DNA of 64,000 nt, from assembly GCA_003223645.1 (NCBI GenBank), contig QHVT01000016.1, forward strand, positions 1-64,000, in the 5' to 3' direction. Positions within the stretch are counted from its first letter, which is position 1, and the number at the start of each line of letters is the position of its first letter. This document shows positions 45,940 through 55,739 of the stretch, in pieces. Made by a program: the position numbers and the translations under genes. The notes beneath the pieces are model-generated. The model did not search any database and was not told where the DNA came from. It saw nothing but the letters and a program-made list of their open reading frames with translations. Source of the stretch: Acidobacteriota bacterium (GTDB taxonomy: Bacteria > Acidobacteriota > Thermoanaerobaculia > Gp7-AA8).

Positions 45940-47100
45940 ATGCAAGTCTCGATCGAAGTTCCCGTATTCAAGGGACGGTTCCTGCGTCCATGCGTTGACT
46001 CCGTTTTGGCCCAGACTTCGGACGCATGGACGCTGTCGCTTTATTGGAACGGCGGCGATGAGCAATCGAGAACTATCCTCGAACGACTCCAGCATGAAGG
46101 TGATGCGCGTGTGCGGGTCTTCTTCGGAGAAAATCGCGGAATCGCGGGCGGCCGTAAGCTTCTCACGGACCATAGTGAAGGGGACTACATCCTTCCACTG
46201 GATGATGACGACATTCTGTGTCCTCGGGCCGTCGAGCGCTTCCTGCAGGTTGCGACCGGGTGTCCGTGGGCGAGTCTGATTCGGGCGCGCCGCGTCTTGA
46301 TCGACGTCGAGGGGAACATTGTCGAACAGGAACCATGGTTTCCGTTCGGACCGCGGAGCTATGACCGCGGAATGGTCACCGACATATTCAATCAGTCGCA
46401 GCCCTACTTGATCCGGCGCTCCGCTTACAACCGCACGCGCGGGTGGACCGGGTTTCCTGATTTCATGGGCGCGGGTGAAGACTGCGACATTTTCCTTCAG
46501 TTGGAGGAGGTGGCGCATTTCGAATTCATCGACGAGGTCCTTTATGAGTACAGGCTGCACGACGGCCGTGCCAGTCTCTCCCTGACCAACGCCGCTGCGT
46601 TCGAAATGTGGAGACGTCTATGCGACGGAGCCATTACGCGGATTGGCTTGCCGCTCAAACGTGTCAACGATACGCCCCCATTCGTGTATGAGCGCTTGCC
46701 ACGCCGGCCGGTCACGCTGGAGGATGTTAATGTTGTGACTCGCGGGACGGACGGCGCGTCAACCTGGCGAATGGCGGGTTTTCGCGCCACACAGCGGCCG
46801 GTGGTCTGTTTCCTGGGCGAGCACGCAGACATCCAAACGTTCATCCGGACTCTCAATGACACCGGCGCCGATTTGCTCGCGCCATCGCCTGGCGGAAAGA
46901 TTTTGCTGGTGCGGCGTGAGGTCGTTGCAGCCACCGGAGGCTTTGATGAGCAGTATGTCCCTGCGTCGTCACAAGCCGCAGACTTCTGGATTCAGGCACG
47001 CCGGCGCGGATTCTCCTGCGTGGGAATTCCACCGGAAGGCGATCTCGGCGCGCTGAGGTCAAAGTGGCGGAGCCATACGAACCTCCTTCCGTCATCCTGA
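45940..47100 (+). CDS. Glycosyltransferase family 2
   Basis: VSIEVPVFKGRFLRPCVDSVLAQTSDAW, DYILPLDDDDILCP. Confidence 0.9.
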   Translation: MQVSIEVPVFKGRFLRPCVDSVLAQTSDAWTLSLYWNGGDEQSRTILERLQHEGDARVRVFFGENRGIAGGRKLLTDHSEGDYILPLDDDDILCPRAVERFLQVATGCPWASLIRARRVLIDVEGNIVEQEPWFPFGPRSYDRGMVTDIFNQSQPYLIRRSAYNRTRGWTGFPDFMGAGEDCDIFLQLEEVAHFEFIDEVLYEYRLHDGRASLSLTNAAAFEMWRRLCDGAITRIGLPLKRVNDTPPFVYERLPRRPVTLEDVNVVTRGTDGASTWRMAGFRATQRPVVCFLGEHADIQTFIRTLNDTGADLLAPSPGGKILLVRREVVAATGGFDEQYVPASSQAADFWIQARRRGFSCVGIPPEGDLGALRSKWRSHTNLLPSS

Positions 47101-47134
47101 GCCGGCCCACCGCGCGATGCGCAGACCTCGATCG

Positions 47135-47280
47135 TAATGACCGCCCCTCACCCGGCGCTTCGCGCCACCCTCTCCCCGCATGCGGGGCGAGGGGCAACAT
47201 GTACGAGCATCGAGATTTGTTGCCCTTCTCCCCGCATGCGGGGAGAAGGTGCCCGAAGGGCGGATGAGGGGCTGTCATTA
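47135..47280. repeat. ~145-bp inverted-repeat (REP/MITE-like) element
   Basis: Arms taatgaccgcccctcacccg...ccctctccccgcatgcggggcgaggggcaaca and tgttgcccttctccccgcatgcggggagaagg...gggcggatgaggggctgtcatta. Confidence 0.8.
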
Positions 47281-47290
47281 GAAGGATGTG

Positions 47291-47380
47291 GCGACCGCTG
47301 CCCTCAGCGGTCACCGCGCCGCCTCACGGCGGCGCCAGCGGCGCGTAGCGCCGCCGCGACCGCTGAGGGCAGCGGTTGCC
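47291..47380. repeat. Second long inverted repeat hairpin
   Basis: gcgaccgctgccctcagcggtc ... gaccgctgagggcagcggttgcc. Confidence 0.8.
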
Positions 47381-47440
47381 ACAAAGCTCTTGGAAATTTT
47401 TCACAGCCTTCAGATTGACAGATTCGTCGTGAAAGAGAGA

Positions 47441-48691
47441 TTAGGGCCGCAATGACGAGAGCAGAGCGGACGGCGACGGAGCCCGACGGAATCGTTCCAT
47501 GATTCGATCCCGCTGTTGCGCGTGCCCCGCGACTGCCGCCTCCAGCACGGACAATGACAGAGCCGCATTGTGATCGAGGTAGGGAGGCTCCCACCCCTGA
47601 TAGTACCAGGCGATGACGCGGTCGTAGATCGCCGGCACCGCGCGCGCCAGATGGCCGCGATTGAACAGGATGACGGGCCGGCCGTTCCACAACTGCATGA
47701 GAATCGAATGGGACACGACGTTCCAGTAAAAGCTGTATTCCGCGGAAAGAAGCAGGGACAGGAAGCGGCGAAAGGAACAATACCGGAGCAGGTGGATCCG
47801 TTCGTGGGTCCCGGCGAGCGTCAGGTTTACGAGATCCACGAGCTCATTCGGCCCAACGAAAATCGCGTCACGTCCCAGCCGCGCCGTTTGAGTGAGCAGG
47901 CTCGCGACAATCCGTGCGAATTCGATGCTCCCCAGGAACATGACTTGTGTCGCGTAGTCGGCCTCGGAGACAACAAACATCCAATGATCGGATCGGACGG
48001 CGCGAATCTCCGGCGGCAACAGGAGCGCGTCGTTGAAGAAAGAAAGGTTTCGATTGTCCTCGATCGCCGTCTCCAGGCCATCCATGTCCGTGTAAGACGG
48101 GTAGAGGTGAGGCACATTGCGCAGAACGCGCTCCGCTTCTGCAAGCGCCGTGTGAAGCATCCTGTCGGCGGACTGTTTTACGGTAATCAGACTCTCACTG
48201 GCATGTTCCGGAATGTCGATCGAGATCAATTGCTCCACGCGGCCTGACCACTGCGACACCAGGCCCAGGAACGGATCGGCCGTCACTACGACAGCATGGT
48301 GGCGGCGGGCCAGTTCGCATAGTCGCTCCAAGGCTGCCGCGGTGAGAAGACGATGCACCGGCATCAGGTATCCCGAAGCAAAGACGACCACCGCCGGTTG
48401 AAAGGTTTCGATCGCCTGGACCAGATCTTCTTCCGAGGTCCATAGGGCGATGCGGCCGGGAAGCGTGTCGTGATTCTTTTCATACAGGCGAGGGCTGAGA
48501 AGAATCCTCGCGTCGCCGAGACATTCCTGCCCCAGGACCAGATACATGACAGTGGTCAGCTCGCCGAAATCATTGTCGAGGATGAACAGGACGTGCCCGT
48601 TCCCGCCGCGGCTCGTACAGAGGCTCTCCAGCCAGGTCTCGATCGCCCGCCCCCCGGGTAAGCTCACGGTTGCGAGGTCGTGTTCGGACAT
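47441..48691 (-). CDS. Hypothetical protein, possibly glycosyltransferase-like
   Basis: Start overlaps stop of upstream methyltransferase gene; two Rossmann-like halves (VLFILDNDFGELTTVMYLV; IFVGPNELVDLVNL). Confidence 0.6.
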   Translation of the reverse strand: MSEHDLATVSLPGGRAIETWLESLCTSRGGNGHVLFILDNDFGELTTVMYLVLGQECLGDARILLSPRLYEKNHDTLPGRIALWTSEEDLVQAIETFQPAVVVFASGYLMPVHRLLTAAALERLCELARRHHAVVVTADPFLGLVSQWSGRVEQLISIDIPEHASESLITVKQSADRMLHTALAEAERVLRNVPHLYPSYTDMDGLETAIEDNRNLSFFNDALLLPPEIRAVRSDHWMFVVSEADYATQVMFLGSIEFARIVASLLTQTARLGRDAIFVGPNELVDLVNLTLAGTHERIHLLRYCSFRRFLSLLLSAEYSFYWNVVSHSILMQLWNGRPVILFNRGHLARAVPAIYDRVIAWYYQGWEPPYLDHNAALSLSVLEAAVAGHAQQRDRIMERFRRAPSPSALLSSLRP

Positions 48692-49839
48692 TACTGTTTG
48701 CGCCAGAACGCGCCGGACCAGTCGATCCTGACGATGTCTTCCTGAATCGCATTCGCACGCCGGAAGTCGTCCACCGCCTGACGGCAGGGCGGCGCGCTGT
48801 AGTAATCGTCCACAATCGCAAACCCGCCGGGCGAGAGCTTGGAATAGAGGTGCACAAGCCCGTCCATGGTCGACTCGTAAAGATCTCCGTCCAGACGCAG
48901 GACCGCCAAGTGATCGATCGGTGCAACAGGCAATGTGTCGGCGAACCACCCTTCGAGGAACACGACTTGATGGTCGAGAAGGTCGAAGCGCCGGAAATTC
49001 TCGCGCACTTCCTCGGCGGAGACGGCGAGAGAGCGCCACATCGACAAGTCATAGCCGCGGTCCACCGGATATTTGTCCGAATCAGGGCGAGGAAGCCCCC
49101 GGAAGGAGTCGGCGACCCACACTTTCCGCTTCGCATCCCCGTATGCGCGAAGGATCGCGCGCATGAAGATGGTCGCTCCGCCCCGCCAGACGCCGGCTTC
49201 GATCAGGTCGCCGGGAATCTGATCCTGAAGAACGCGCTCTACGCACGTCTGAATGTTGTCGAGGCGCTTTTTGCCGATCATGGTCAGTGCCTGCGCCGGC
49301 CAGTCCATGCCGAATTCGCGGACGCTGATGGGTGGCGTGCGACGCCACAGGCCAATCTTTCGAAGCATGCGGGCGAAGCTGACCAGCGGCCGTCGTGCGT
49401 TGAGCTCGAGGAGGGGCCCGTCGCTCGCACGCCATAATAGAAACGTCAGGCAATCTTTCATCAACTCGAGGTAGGACGCCGCGGCATCGGTACCGCCCGC
49501 CGGCAGTGGCGCGTGTGCCAGCTCCGCTTCGCGCCGGTACGATTCCGCGGCCCCTTCGTGATCGTGGCAAAGCCGCTGCAGGTCTCCCAACTTGCGGAAC
49601 AGGACCGCATTGTGAGGGGCACGCGCGATCGCTGCCAGATAACTCCGGGCGGCGGGCTCCCACAGTTCCAGGCGAAACTGAAGGTCGCCGAGAAACTCGA
49701 AAACCCCCGGCAGGTCCGGTGCGCTCCGGGCCGCGGCCTCGCACAATGGCTGGGCCTCGCCCCATTGGCCCTGTGATGCCAACTCCCGCGCTCGATGAAG
49801 CTGAGCGGCGCCGAGTTCGACGTCGGTGTTATGATTCAT
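48691..49839 (-). CDS. TPR-containing TylF/MycF-like O-methyltransferase
   Basis: GDLIEAGVWRGGATIFMRAIL, VWVADSFRGLP, LAVLRLDGDLYESTMDGLVHLYSKLSPGGFAIVDDY. Confidence 0.9.
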   Translation of the reverse strand: MNHNTDVELGAAQLHRARELASQGQWGEAQPLCEAAARSAPDLPGVFEFLGDLQFRLELWEPAARSYLAAIARAPHNAVLFRKLGDLQRLCHDHEGAAESYRREAELAHAPLPAGGTDAAASYLELMKDCLTFLLWRASDGPLLELNARRPLVSFARMLRKIGLWRRTPPISVREFGMDWPAQALTMIGKKRLDNIQTCVERVLQDQIPGDLIEAGVWRGGATIFMRAILRAYGDAKRKVWVADSFRGLPRPDSDKYPVDRGYDLSMWRSLAVSAEEVRENFRRFDLLDHQVVFLEGWFADTLPVAPIDHLAVLRLDGDLYESTMDGLVHLYSKLSPGGFAIVDDYYSAPPCRQAVDDFRRANAIQEDIVRIDWSGAFWRKQ

Positions 49840-49883
49840 TGGAATCAGAACTCCATTATAGCCCGCATCGATGGTTGGCTTCG

Positions 49884-51929
49884 ATGAGCTCCAGCCGGCG
49901 AAGAATTTTGATCAGCGAGCCCTGTTCGTGGGACATGGACGCACTAGGCTTTCCTTATCTGCCCTACGTGTGGGGCGTGCTGAAGACCCATCACGAGCAA
50001 CACGGCCGCGACTGCGACGATTGGGAATGGCTCGCCCCAATTTATCGGTATGGCGATCCGGACGATCTGTTGCGACGCCGGCTGGACGTACCGATCGACG
50101 TCCTGGGACTGAGCTGCTACACGTGGAACTGGAGACTGCAGTGCAGAATCGCCGCGGCCGTCAAGTCGCGCTACCCGGAATGTCTGGTGGTGGCCGGAGG
50201 GCCGCAGCCGGATTTCGCCAACCCGGAGTTCTTCCGAGAACACCCCTACATTGACGCCATCGCCGTAAAGGACGGCGAGCTGACGTTCACGCGCATCCTG
50301 GAGACGTGGGCGTCGTGCAATCGGGACCTCGGCAGCGTCCGAGGAGTGTATCTGCCCGACCTCGGAGCACCTGAGGGACATCGTTTTACAGGACCGGCGG
50401 AAATCCCGACGGTCTTCGACACGAGCCCGTATCTCGCGCAGGCAGATCATTATGAGAACTTCATCCGTGAGTGCGGCGGAAAGTTCTGTGCGACCTGGGA
50501 GACCAACCGCGGTTGTCCGTTCAGCTGCAGCTTCTGTGACTGGGGCTCGAGCACGATGTCCAAAGTGCGGCGTTTCGCGCAGGAGCGTGTCCGTGCAGAG
50601 CTGGAATGGCTGGCATTACACGGCGTGACGGTCCTGGTGCTGACGGACGCGAATTTCGGGATGTTTCCTGAAGATGTGGATCTGGGCCGCACGGTGGCGG
50701 ACACCTTTCGCCAATACGGTGCACCGGCGAGCTTCAGTTACAACACCGCGAAAAACAGGCCGGAGCCGTCGGTCGCCATCTCCAAGGCATTGTTCGATTC
50801 CGGGATGCCTTACAAGCACACACTCTCCATTCAACATACGAAATCCGAGGTGCTTGAGGCGGCCGACCGGCAAAACATCTCGTCTGAAAAACAGGTGCGG
50901 GTCGTCCGGGAGCTGATGAAGTACGGGATCCCTATCGAAGTGCAGCTCATCCTCGGCATTCCCGGCGATACCTACGCGCTTTGGCAGGGCTGTTTCGGCG
51001 ATCTGATGGAATGGGGAATTCACGGTCAGTATCAGACGTACCTTTACCACCTCCTTCCGAATGCTCCCGCGGCGTCCCCGGAGTCTCGCCGGCGGTGGCG
51101 GATCGACACGATCGAGCGCTCCGTCTATTTATCGCCGCACCTGGGATTCATTGCGTCCGGGTCGCGCATTGTCGAGAAGAACGACATCATCGTCAGTTCG
51201 TCAACGTACGGACGCGAGGACTGGGTGCGCATGAACGTGTACGCGGCGATCATCAAGGCGCTGCACACGTCCGGATTGACTCAGCTCGTTGCGCATTACC
51301 TGAGATGGACGCATGGCGTGTCCTATGAAGATTTCTATCGCACGCTGGTCGATGAATGGGCCGTGCAGACGTGGTGGTACGAGCGCCTCGCCGCCCATTT
51401 CCGCGCGTTTCTCAGCGAAGAAGAGGCCACCGAGTTCATGCGAGTGGAGGAATTGCCGTCGTATCCGCATCGTGTCGCGGCGTTTCAATGGCTGCTGATC
51501 CGGGCCTGTCTCTCGCTCGATTCCTTTTTCGAGGCGTTAAGCCAGTTTCTCTCGATGAAGTATCCGCACGCCGCCAACCTCGAGAGCGTGTTGCGCTATC
51601 AGAAGGACATCCTGGTCCTTCCGGACTATGACAGCCGTACCGGAAAGTCGTTCGTCACGGATCTCGATTGGCCCTCCTATTTTCTGCGAGGAACGGGCGA
51701 GCATTCGTTGCCTGACCCGCTTCCCGCGTCCGGCGGATTGGTGCACGTTGCCGACAAGGAGTGCTCGAATGGCGTCGACGGGTTTCCGCTGGACTGGTTT
51801 GGCCAGACCGCCGAGGCGCGATGGGTGACCTGGATCGAGCGCATCGTCCTCGATTACAGCTGCGCCATGCGCGGCACTTTTCAGAACGTGGCCCTCGAAT
51901 CAGCGGTCCTGTCGCGATCTGAAACGTGA
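49884..51929 (+). CDS. Cobalamin-binding-type radical SAM protein
   Basis: VLGLSCYTWNW, LVVAGGPQPDF, NRGCPFSCSFCDWG. Confidence 0.9.
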   Translation: MSSSRRRILISEPCSWDMDALGFPYLPYVWGVLKTHHEQHGRDCDDWEWLAPIYRYGDPDDLLRRRLDVPIDVLGLSCYTWNWRLQCRIAAAVKSRYPECLVVAGGPQPDFANPEFFREHPYIDAIAVKDGELTFTRILETWASCNRDLGSVRGVYLPDLGAPEGHRFTGPAEIPTVFDTSPYLAQADHYENFIRECGGKFCATWETNRGCPFSCSFCDWGSSTMSKVRRFAQERVRAELEWLALHGVTVLVLTDANFGMFPEDVDLGRTVADTFRQYGAPASFSYNTAKNRPEPSVAISKALFDSGMPYKHTLSIQHTKSEVLEAADRQNISSEKQVRVVRELMKYGIPIEVQLILGIPGDTYALWQGCFGDLMEWGIHGQYQTYLYHLLPNAPAASPESRRRWRIDTIERSVYLSPHLGFIASGSRIVEKNDIIVSSSTYGREDWVRMNVYAAIIKALHTSGLTQLVAHYLRWTHGVSYEDFYRTLVDEWAVQTWWYERLAAHFRAFLSEEEATEFMRVEELPSYPHRVAAFQWLLIRACLSLDSFFEALSQFLSMKYPHAANLESVLRYQKDILVLPDYDSRTGKSFVTDLDWPSYFLRGTGEHSLPDPLPASGGLVHVADKECSNGVDGFPLDWFGQTAEARWVTWIERIVLDYSCAMRGTFQNVALESAVLSRSET

Positions 51930-51973
51930 TAGAGTTACGGAAGTCCGAAAATTGGCCAGAAGGGGAGAGAGAG

Positions 51974-52972
51974 ATGGCCAGCCCGTCAGAAACCTTCATC
52001 AGCACTCTCACGCAGACTCCGTCCCTCGCCGGAGCGCTTCAGGCGAATCTGCAACGGCTCAAGAACAACAACGATCAGATCATCACGGTTCTGACGTATA
52101 CCAAGACCGTCGCCGATAAGCTCGACAAGCTGGACGACACGCTCAAACTCGTATCCGACCTTCTCACCGTCGTGTCAGTGATTCCGGAAGTCGGACAGGC
52201 CGCGAGCGCGCTGAAGAACTCGATCGCCCTGCTCAGCAGAGAGGTTACGCCGGCGCGCCAGGCAGCCGACCGGTTGGAAGCGAAGGTGAAGCCGTTTCGC
52301 GAGGCGCTCCAGAAGCTCAATTCCGTGCTGGATCAGGGCATCCAGACGACCGGGCAGATCCAGTCGACCTCTCAATCCTTCCTGGACAAGTTCACCACGG
52401 TTTTCCGCTGCGTCCAGAGTCTGCCCGACAGACCTGTCAAGAACGACCTGCAGAGCGCCCTCGATCAGTTTGCCGGCACGGTCCAGACGCCTGTTGCAAC
52501 GCTGAACACCGCGCTCGACACTGCGAACAAAGCCATCGACACCTTCTATGCGGCGCTGCAGAAGGTCAAAGATGCGCTCAATCCGCTCAAGGCCATCGCC
52601 GATGCGATCGATACGGTGATGAACGTCCTCAGTCCGGTGATTGGGCCGTTGCAGGCATTGAAGGACGCGTTGATGAGTATCGAGATCATGATTCCGATAC
52701 CCTACCCGCACATGGTGAAGCTCTACGATGTCTTCAAGCTCTTCGGCAGCTTCATCGATCTCGCTATGAAACCCATCCAGGCTCTCGTGGACAAGGTCCT
52801 GGAGGTGCTGCACATTACGCTGCCTTCCATCCCCGGCCTCAGTGACCTGATCAACCTCCACATCGATCTCCCCGGCATCCCGAACTTCCCGGATCTCCTG
52901 CTGAAGATCACGAACCCCTTCAACGACTTCAATGTGAAGATCCCGACGTTCAATGTGAAATGCCCGCCATAG
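51974..52972 (+). CDS. Hypothetical amphipathic-helix-rich protein
   Basis: GGGGAGAG before ATG; long heptad-like helices with Pro-rich hydrophobic C-terminus LPSIPGLSDLINLHIDLPGIPNFPDLLLKI. Confidence 0.7.
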   Translation: MASPSETFISTLTQTPSLAGALQANLQRLKNNNDQIITVLTYTKTVADKLDKLDDTLKLVSDLLTVVSVIPEVGQAASALKNSIALLSREVTPARQAADRLEAKVKPFREALQKLNSVLDQGIQTTGQIQSTSQSFLDKFTTVFRCVQSLPDRPVKNDLQSALDQFAGTVQTPVATLNTALDTANKAIDTFYAALQKVKDALNPLKAIADAIDTVMNVLSPVIGPLQALKDALMSIEIMIPIPYPHMVKLYDVFKLFGSFIDLAMKPIQALVDKVLEVLHITLPSIPGLSDLINLHIDLPGIPNFPDLLLKITNPFNDFNVKIPTFNVKCPP

Positions 52973-54096
52973 CGGGAAGCGGAAGGAAGAGAATTCTCTT
53001 CTTTCCACTGAGCAACGTTCTGGGTCACGTCACACGGACGCTCGCGCTCGCGGAGGAGCTCGATGCCCAAGGGCACGATGTCTACGTCGCGATGAATCGG
53101 ACGTACTCGTACATTGCGAACGTGCTGCCGCCCGGAATCCGTGTTCTGCCGGCGCCGGAAATGTGGGCAGCGGCGACGCAGTCGTTCGGGCCGATTCGGC
53201 ATTATCGCGAGGGAATTACAAACGATCGCGCGAATCTGGAGAGCTCCGGCCGGCTGAACGAGTCCGAACTGCGGCGAAGAGGCCGGCGCCTCACACAGAT
53301 GGTCGAGCGGGATGCGGCGATCGTCGAAGAAGTGCGTCCCGACGCCATCGTCACCGACTATCATTTCACCCCGTCGCTGCTCCCTCTTCGTCCCCGCACG
53401 CACGTCTTCCACATCTCCCACATCCTCGGCTACCCATCCTTCTATCGCCGCGTCATGGGCGCCGATTTTTTTCCCCTCGACTCGGGGCACATCCTCGTAC
53501 CTGGATTGAAGGACATCGAATATTGGAGACGCGGCGCTGGACATGCGGGCATCGATCGCCGGGAAAGTATGTGCGGTGTGTTTCGCTGGCGCGGCTGGCA
53601 GCGGCTTCCTACGAATGACGACCCGCCACCCCGCTCGGACGTTTTCCTGTTTTTCGGAAGTACGGGAAATGGGAAAGAAATCGTCCCGTGGTTGTCGCGA
53701 ACGATCCCCGGGCGCTATCGCGTTTCGTGCATCGCACCCGGCCGTACCGGAGATTTGGAGCGCTTCCTCAGCAGCACTGACGTAGCGTTTTGCCACGGCG
53801 GACACGGGAGCGTCATGGAGTGCATTCTTCACCGGACGCCGATGGCCATCTTTCCCCACAATATCGAGCAACTGGAGATCGGCAGGCGCATCGAGAAGAT
53901 GGGACTCGGAATTCTGGTCAAACAACCCTGCGGCCAATTGAGCGGAAGGGATTTGGGCGAGATCATCGAGAAGCTCAGGACGGATGCGCGCATGAAGGCC
54001 GCGCTGGAGAAGTATTCGGGCCTCCTTCGCCGCCGAAACGGACCGAAACGGGCGGCGTCCACCGTGCTCCGGATCCTCGCGGATGCGCGCAGCTGA
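52960..54096 (+). CDS. Glycosyltransferase, MurG/UGT-like
   Basis: RILFFPLSNVLGHVTRTLALAEELDAQGHDV; DVAFCHGGHGSVMECILHRTPMAIFPHNIEQ. Confidence 0.85.
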   Translation: MPAIAGSGRKRILFFPLSNVLGHVTRTLALAEELDAQGHDVYVAMNRTYSYIANVLPPGIRVLPAPEMWAAATQSFGPIRHYREGITNDRANLESSGRLNESELRRRGRRLTQMVERDAAIVEEVRPDAIVTDYHFTPSLLPLRPRTHVFHISHILGYPSFYRRVMGADFFPLDSGHILVPGLKDIEYWRRGAGHAGIDRRESMCGVFRWRGWQRLPTNDDPPPRSDVFLFFGSTGNGKEIVPWLSRTIPGRYRVSCIAPGRTGDLERFLSSTDVAFCHGGHGSVMECILHRTPMAIFPHNIEQLEIGRRIEKMGLGILVKQPCGQLSGRDLGEIIEKLRTDARMKAALEKYSGLLRRRNGPKRAASTVLRILADARS

Positions 54097-55687
54097 CCAC
54101 ATTCCGCTCGATCCCGAGCGGGAAGAGTGGGACGTCCTCGTCATCGGCACCGGAATGGGCGGCAGCACCGCGGGCTACGAGCTCGCCCGCCTCGGACGCC
54201 GCGTTCTCTTCCTCGAAAAGGGAAAATTTCTAGATCGCGGCCCACAGCCGGCACCAACCGAAGTGCGCAGCAACGAAGAAGTGCGACTGTTGACCGGGCG
54301 CTGGCCGCTGCCGATCAAAGGCTGGACGAGCTTCGGCGACGTCGAGTTCTTCGGTCCGTTGGGCTGCGGAACGGGCGGCTCGACGACGTTGTACAGCGCA
54401 CAGATGGAGCGCTTCTCGGCCGTTGATTTCCATCCGAGGAGCAACTTCCCGAACGTCCGCGACGCGAACCTGCCCGAGGAGTGGCCGCTTTCGTATGAGG
54501 AGCTCCTGCCGTTCTATCGGCGCGCCGAAGCGCACTTCAGCCTATGCGGGACGCCCGATCCGCTGAACCCCGACGGCGAGGGGACGCTGCGCGAGCCGCC
54601 GCCCCTCAGTGAGCGCGATCAGGTTCTCTTCGATTCCTTTACTCGATCGGGATTGCATCCGTATCGCTCGCACGTCGGCTATCACGCGATCGACAACTGT
54701 TTCGAATGCTTCGATCTCTGCCTGAAGAACTGTAAGAGCGACGCGGCGAGCAAGTGCCTCTTTCCGGCGCTGACGACCTTCGGCGCGCGGATCCTCCCGG
54801 AGTGCGAAGTGCAGGAACTGATCGCGGACCGGACACGGGTGAGAGCCGTCCGCGCACGGTGGAACGGCCGCGACATCCTCCTGACCGCAAAGGTCGTCAT
54901 CCTCGGGCTCGGCGCGTTCATGACGCCGGTGCTCCTGCTCAACTCCGCCTCGCCCGACTGGCCCGATGGACTCGCGAATTCCTCCGGTGCCGTCGGGCGC
55001 AACCTCATGCTTCACACGAGCGACTTCCTCGTCGTCGACCAGAGCGAGGAACGCTCCGTCCTGGGACCGAGAAAATCGCTGACACTCAACGATTTCTATT
55101 ACGACCGCGGCCGAAAGCTCGGCACGCTGCAGTCGGTCGGCATGCCGCTCCTCGCGGAGTTCATCCTGAAATACCTCCGCTATGTGGAGGAGAAGGACCC
55201 GCGCTGGTGGAGGCGCCGGATCAGCGATCATCTTCCGCGGCTGTCTGAAATCGCCGCGCGTCGGTTCCGCCGGGCCTCACTCTTCAGCACGATCGTCGAG
55301 GACCTGCCGTATCCCGAGAACCGCGTGCTGCCCGATCCGCATGCGCCGGACGGCAGACGTTTCCAATACACCTACTCACGCGACCTGCATGAGCGAAACC
55401 GCCATTTTCGAAAGCAGCTCGTCCGCAGGCTCGCATCGCGACACAAAATCCGCTTCGTCAATGCCGGCAAAAACAACATCAACTACGGCCACGTCTGCGG
55501 AACGTGCCGGTTCGGCGACAAACCCGGCACGAGCGTTCTGGACAAGAACAACCGGGCTCACGACCTCGACAATCTGTATGTCGTCGATGCGTCGTTCTTC
55601 CCGTCGAGCGGCGGCACCAATCCAAGCCTGACGATCGCGGCGAATGCGTTGCGCGTCGGCGCGATCATCCACGAACAACTGCAGTAG
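54083..55687 (+). CDS. GMC-family FAD oxidoreductase
   Basis: DVLVIGTGMGGSTAGYELARLGRRVLFLEKG; C-term NLYVVDASFFPSSGGTNPSLTIAANALR. Confidence 0.93.
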   Translation: MRAADHIPLDPEREEWDVLVIGTGMGGSTAGYELARLGRRVLFLEKGKFLDRGPQPAPTEVRSNEEVRLLTGRWPLPIKGWTSFGDVEFFGPLGCGTGGSTTLYSAQMERFSAVDFHPRSNFPNVRDANLPEEWPLSYEELLPFYRRAEAHFSLCGTPDPLNPDGEGTLREPPPLSERDQVLFDSFTRSGLHPYRSHVGYHAIDNCFECFDLCLKNCKSDAASKCLFPALTTFGARILPECEVQELIADRTRVRAVRARWNGRDILLTAKVVILGLGAFMTPVLLLNSASPDWPDGLANSSGAVGRNLMLHTSDFLVVDQSEERSVLGPRKSLTLNDFYYDRGRKLGTLQSVGMPLLAEFILKYLRYVEEKDPRWWRRRISDHLPRLSEIAARRFRRASLFSTIVEDLPYPENRVLPDPHAPDGRRFQYTYSRDLHERNRHFRKQLVRRLASRHKIRFVNAGKNNINYGHVCGTCRFGDKPGTSVLDKNNRAHDLDNLYVVDASFFPSSGGTNPSLTIAANALRVGAIIHEQLQ

Positions 55688-55739
55688 ATTCACGCGCGCA
55701 CCAGACGTACGATCATCGTCTCCGCGATCCGCTTCTCTA

